Below, piece after piece: positions 62,124 through 64,000 of a stretch of DNA of 64,000 nucleotides; position 1 is the stretch's first letter; every line of letters starts with the position of its first letter. Under the pieces are notes generated by a model, which was not told the DNA's origin, ran no database searches, and saw only the letters and a program-made list of their open reading frames with translations. A program made the position numbers and the translations under genes. Source of the DNA: Flavipsychrobacter sp. (GTDB lineage: Bacteria > Bacteroidota > Bacteroidia > Chitinophagales > Chitinophagaceae); NCBI GenBank assembly GCA_031292525.1, contig JARLGY010000023.1, positions 124,001 through 188,000 of the forward strand. Reading direction: 5' to 3'.

Positions 62124-64000
62124 ATGATGCAATTGTATCCGGCACACGCCGCAGAAGCCTTAGAGTTCAATAAAGTAAGCCAGTTACTTACCTATAAATG
62201 CCGCACAGATGCTGCACGGGAGCGTGTAGAAGATATTCGTTTCCATACACGTATAGACTACGTGGAACGGGAATTAATGCAGACCAGCGAATTTAAAATG
62301 ATATTGCAGGGCGGCGACTACTTCCCTAACGATTTTACGCAAAACCTGCATAAAGAACTAAAGCTACTCACCATACCGGGAGGAGTATTGATGAGTGAGC
62401 AATTACTTTCTTTGCAGCGCCTGTCAACCAACATACGGGATATACTCAATTGGTTTAAGAAACATAACGACCTATTCACTCATTTGCGATCGCTCACAGA
62501 AAAGATCACGTATGAGAAACAGATCGTTGAGATCATAAATGATGTAATTGATGAAGGTGGCCAGGTAAAAGACAATGCATCTAAAGAACTGATGCAGATA
62601 AGAAGCGAACTCAGCAGTCGGCGGCAGGAATTACGCCGTACGTTTGAGGGTGTGTTACGCAAACTGAACAAACAAGCATACCTGGCCGATACTGCCGAGG
62701 GTTTCCTCAATGGCAGGCGTGTAGTAGCTGTACTGGCTGAATATAAACGCATTGTAAAAGGCATATTGCATGGAGAAAGTGACTCACAGAAAACAGTATT
62801 TATAGAACCAGAAGAAACCATAGAGCTCAATAACGATATAGCTTCGCTGGAACGGAAAGAAATGCGTGAGGTGCATAGAATACTTATGCAAACTACTGCT
62901 AACCTGGCCAAACACCACCCTTTACTTGATGCCTACTACCACCTCGTAGGCCTTTTCGATTTCATTCGCGCCAAGGCCCTATTGGCCATAGACATGAATG
63001 GCAGTATGCCAAAACTGAGCGTCAACGCCACCGTAAATCTCATAAAAGCTTATCATCCATTATTGCTGTTGCACAACAGAAATAGTGAAAAACCAACCAT
63101 ACCACTTAATATAAAGCTCGATCGGCAGCAACGCATACTCATCATTAGCGGGCCAAATGCCGGTGGTAAAACAGTATCTATGAAAACTGTTGGGTTGCTG
63201 CAAATGATGCTGCAATCCGGGTTATTGATACCTGCTAGTCCCGACAGCGAACTGGGTATTTTCAAGCAGATCATGATACAGATCGGCGATACACAATCGA
63301 TAGAACACGAATTGAGTACCTATAGCGCCCACCTGCGAGATATGAAGTACTTCATGGAAAATGCCAACGGCAAAACCATGTTCTTTATAGATGAGCTGGG
63401 TAGCGGCAGCGACCCAAACCTGGGTGGTGCATTCGCCGAGGCTATAGTTGAAGAACTGGCCAAGAAACAAGCTATAGGCATAGTTACCACCCACTACCTC
63501 AACTTAAAGGTGATGGCAGGCAAAGTCAATGGCATTATGAATGGTGCCATGGCTTTTGATGAAACCAAGTTGGAACCGTTATATAAACTAACTACCGGCA
63601 AACCCGGCAGTTCATATACGTTTGCTATTGCACAGCGTAGCGGTTTGTCTCCTTTTATCATAGAACGGGCACGACAACTCACCCAGCGAGAACACTTCCG
63701 CCTCGATAAAATGCTCTTACAAACAGAGCAGCAATCTGTACAATTATCAGAAAAAGAGAACGAACTGAATAAGCTGCTGAAAGAGAATATCCGGCTCAAA
63801 AAGAACTATGAGGAACTTACAGACAGGGAAACAGTAAAACAGCAACAGGAAACGCTAAAACTTCAAAATAAAATAAAAAAAGAAGAGCTCGATTACCTGC
63901 GCGATATGGAGCGCAAGTTCAAGCAGATCATACAGGACTGGAAAAAATCGACCAACAAACAGGAAGTGATCGACAGTGCAGAAAACATACTCTTCAAAAA
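62124..64000 (+). CDS. mutS2: Endonuclease MutS2 (3' end cut off)
   Basis: The frame reads MMQLYPAHAAEALEFNKVSQLLTYK and stays open to the window edge, so only the first 625 residues are visible. MutS core and clamp parts precede the ATPase domain: Walker A GPNAGGKT (344-351), Walker B MFFIDELGSGSDP (Asp 423). After the ATPase comes a Lys/Glu-rich coiled coil (~540-620). MutS2 proteins normally add a C-terminal Smr endonuclease domain, expected outside the window. MutS2 recognises branched DNA and stalled ribosomes; which role applies here cannot be read. Confidence 0.93.
   Translation, partial: MMQLYPAHAAEALEFNKVSQLLTYKCRTDAARERVEDIRFHTRIDYVERELMQTSEFKMILQGGDYFPNDFTQNLHKELKLLTIPGGVLMSEQLLSLQRLSTNIRDILNWFKKHNDLFTHLRSLTEKITYEKQIVEIINDVIDEGGQVKDNASKELMQIRSELSSRRQELRRTFEGVLRKLNKQAYLADTAEGFLNGRRVVAVLAEYKRIVKGILHGESDSQKTVFIEPEETIELNNDIASLERKEMREVHRILMQTTANLAKHHPLLDAYYHLVGLFDFIRAKALLAIDMNGSMPKLSVNATVNLIKAYHPLLLLHNRNSEKPTIPLNIKLDRQQRILIISGPNAGGKTVSMKTVGLLQMMLQSGLLIPASPDSELGIFKQIMIQIGDTQSIEHELSTYSAHLRDMKYFMENANGKTMFFIDELGSGSDPNLGGAFAEAIVEELAKKQAIGIVTTHYLNLKVMAGKVNGIMNGAMAFDETKLEPLYKLTTGKPGSSYTFAIAQRSGLSPFIIERARQLTQREHFRLDKMLLQTEQQSVQLSEKENELNKLLKENIRLKKNYEELTDRETVKQQQETLKLQNKIKKEELDYLRDMERKFKQIIQDWKKSTNKQEVIDSAENILFK

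Overview
The window reads as chromosomal DNA of a Bacteroidota bacterium, most likely of the Chitinophagales/Chitinophagaceae type. The reasons are: nine proteins ending in type IX secretion (T9SS) sorting domains, a PorP/SprF-family protein, SprB-type repeats, Bacteroidota promoter boxes (TTTG, 19 nt, TAnnTTTG) in front of the tRNA genes, a futalosine-pathway menaquinone gene (mqnE), and a DUF4175 protein. Species-level assignment is not possible from sequence reading alone.

Layout. (1) 1-2490: a lipid module with a dihydroceramide delta-4-desaturase-like protein (cut by the window edge), an Aur1/IPC-synthase-like PAP2 protein, and a TetR regulator with a perfect palindrome directly before its start codon. 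(2) 2491-5300: integration scar with a broken integrase remnant ending at a 3' tRNA half (att-like), a frameshifted and internally deleted XerC/D-like gene, and one intact Bacteroidetes-type integrase. (3) 5305-6048: a tRNA-Gly/tRNA-Leu unit present twice as 266-bp direct repeats. (4) 6122-9336: cytochrome c maturation genes ccmB, ccmC and a ccmD-like gene, then a glutamate/leucine-type dehydrogenase. (5) 9619-39361: a region dominated by cell-surface proteins. It holds a 1603-aa Ig-repeat protein, a decayed small secreted protein, an outer-membrane receptor plus NRAMP-related transporter, tandem T9SS type A paralogs, three related T9SS type B proteins, a PorP/SprF protein, an OmpA/TPR/PD40 protein, a lipoprotein and an SprB-repeat protein. 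(6) 39408-48417: a cupin, a secreted protein, a topoisomerase IV/gyrase A subunit, a bifunctional nuclease-family protein, two M43 metalloproteases, and mqnE, which overlaps the second protease by ATGA. (7) 48508-58166: glutathionylspermidine-synthase-like enzyme with envelope proteins, a seven-heme cytochrome with TPRs, tyrS and an esterase. (8) 58243-64000: tRNA-Leu(GAG), the DUF4175 protein and mutS2 (cut by the window edge).

How it fits together. The large surface-protein block looks like an export and adhesion/motility module: T9SS substrates beside PorP/SprF and OmpA-type envelope partners. Three operator-like sites sharing GTGAGTnnnCACT lie upstream of three of these surface genes and suggest one regulator not encoded next to them. 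Heme handling (ccmBCD), the seven-heme cytochrome and mqnE belong to menaquinone-linked respiration. The lipid module at the left edge would be expected to introduce a double bond into a sphingoid base and exchange a head group, which would be unusual because most bacterial sphingolipids are saturated dihydroceramides; this is inference from homology.

All functional names come from motif recognition by eye; no database search was run.
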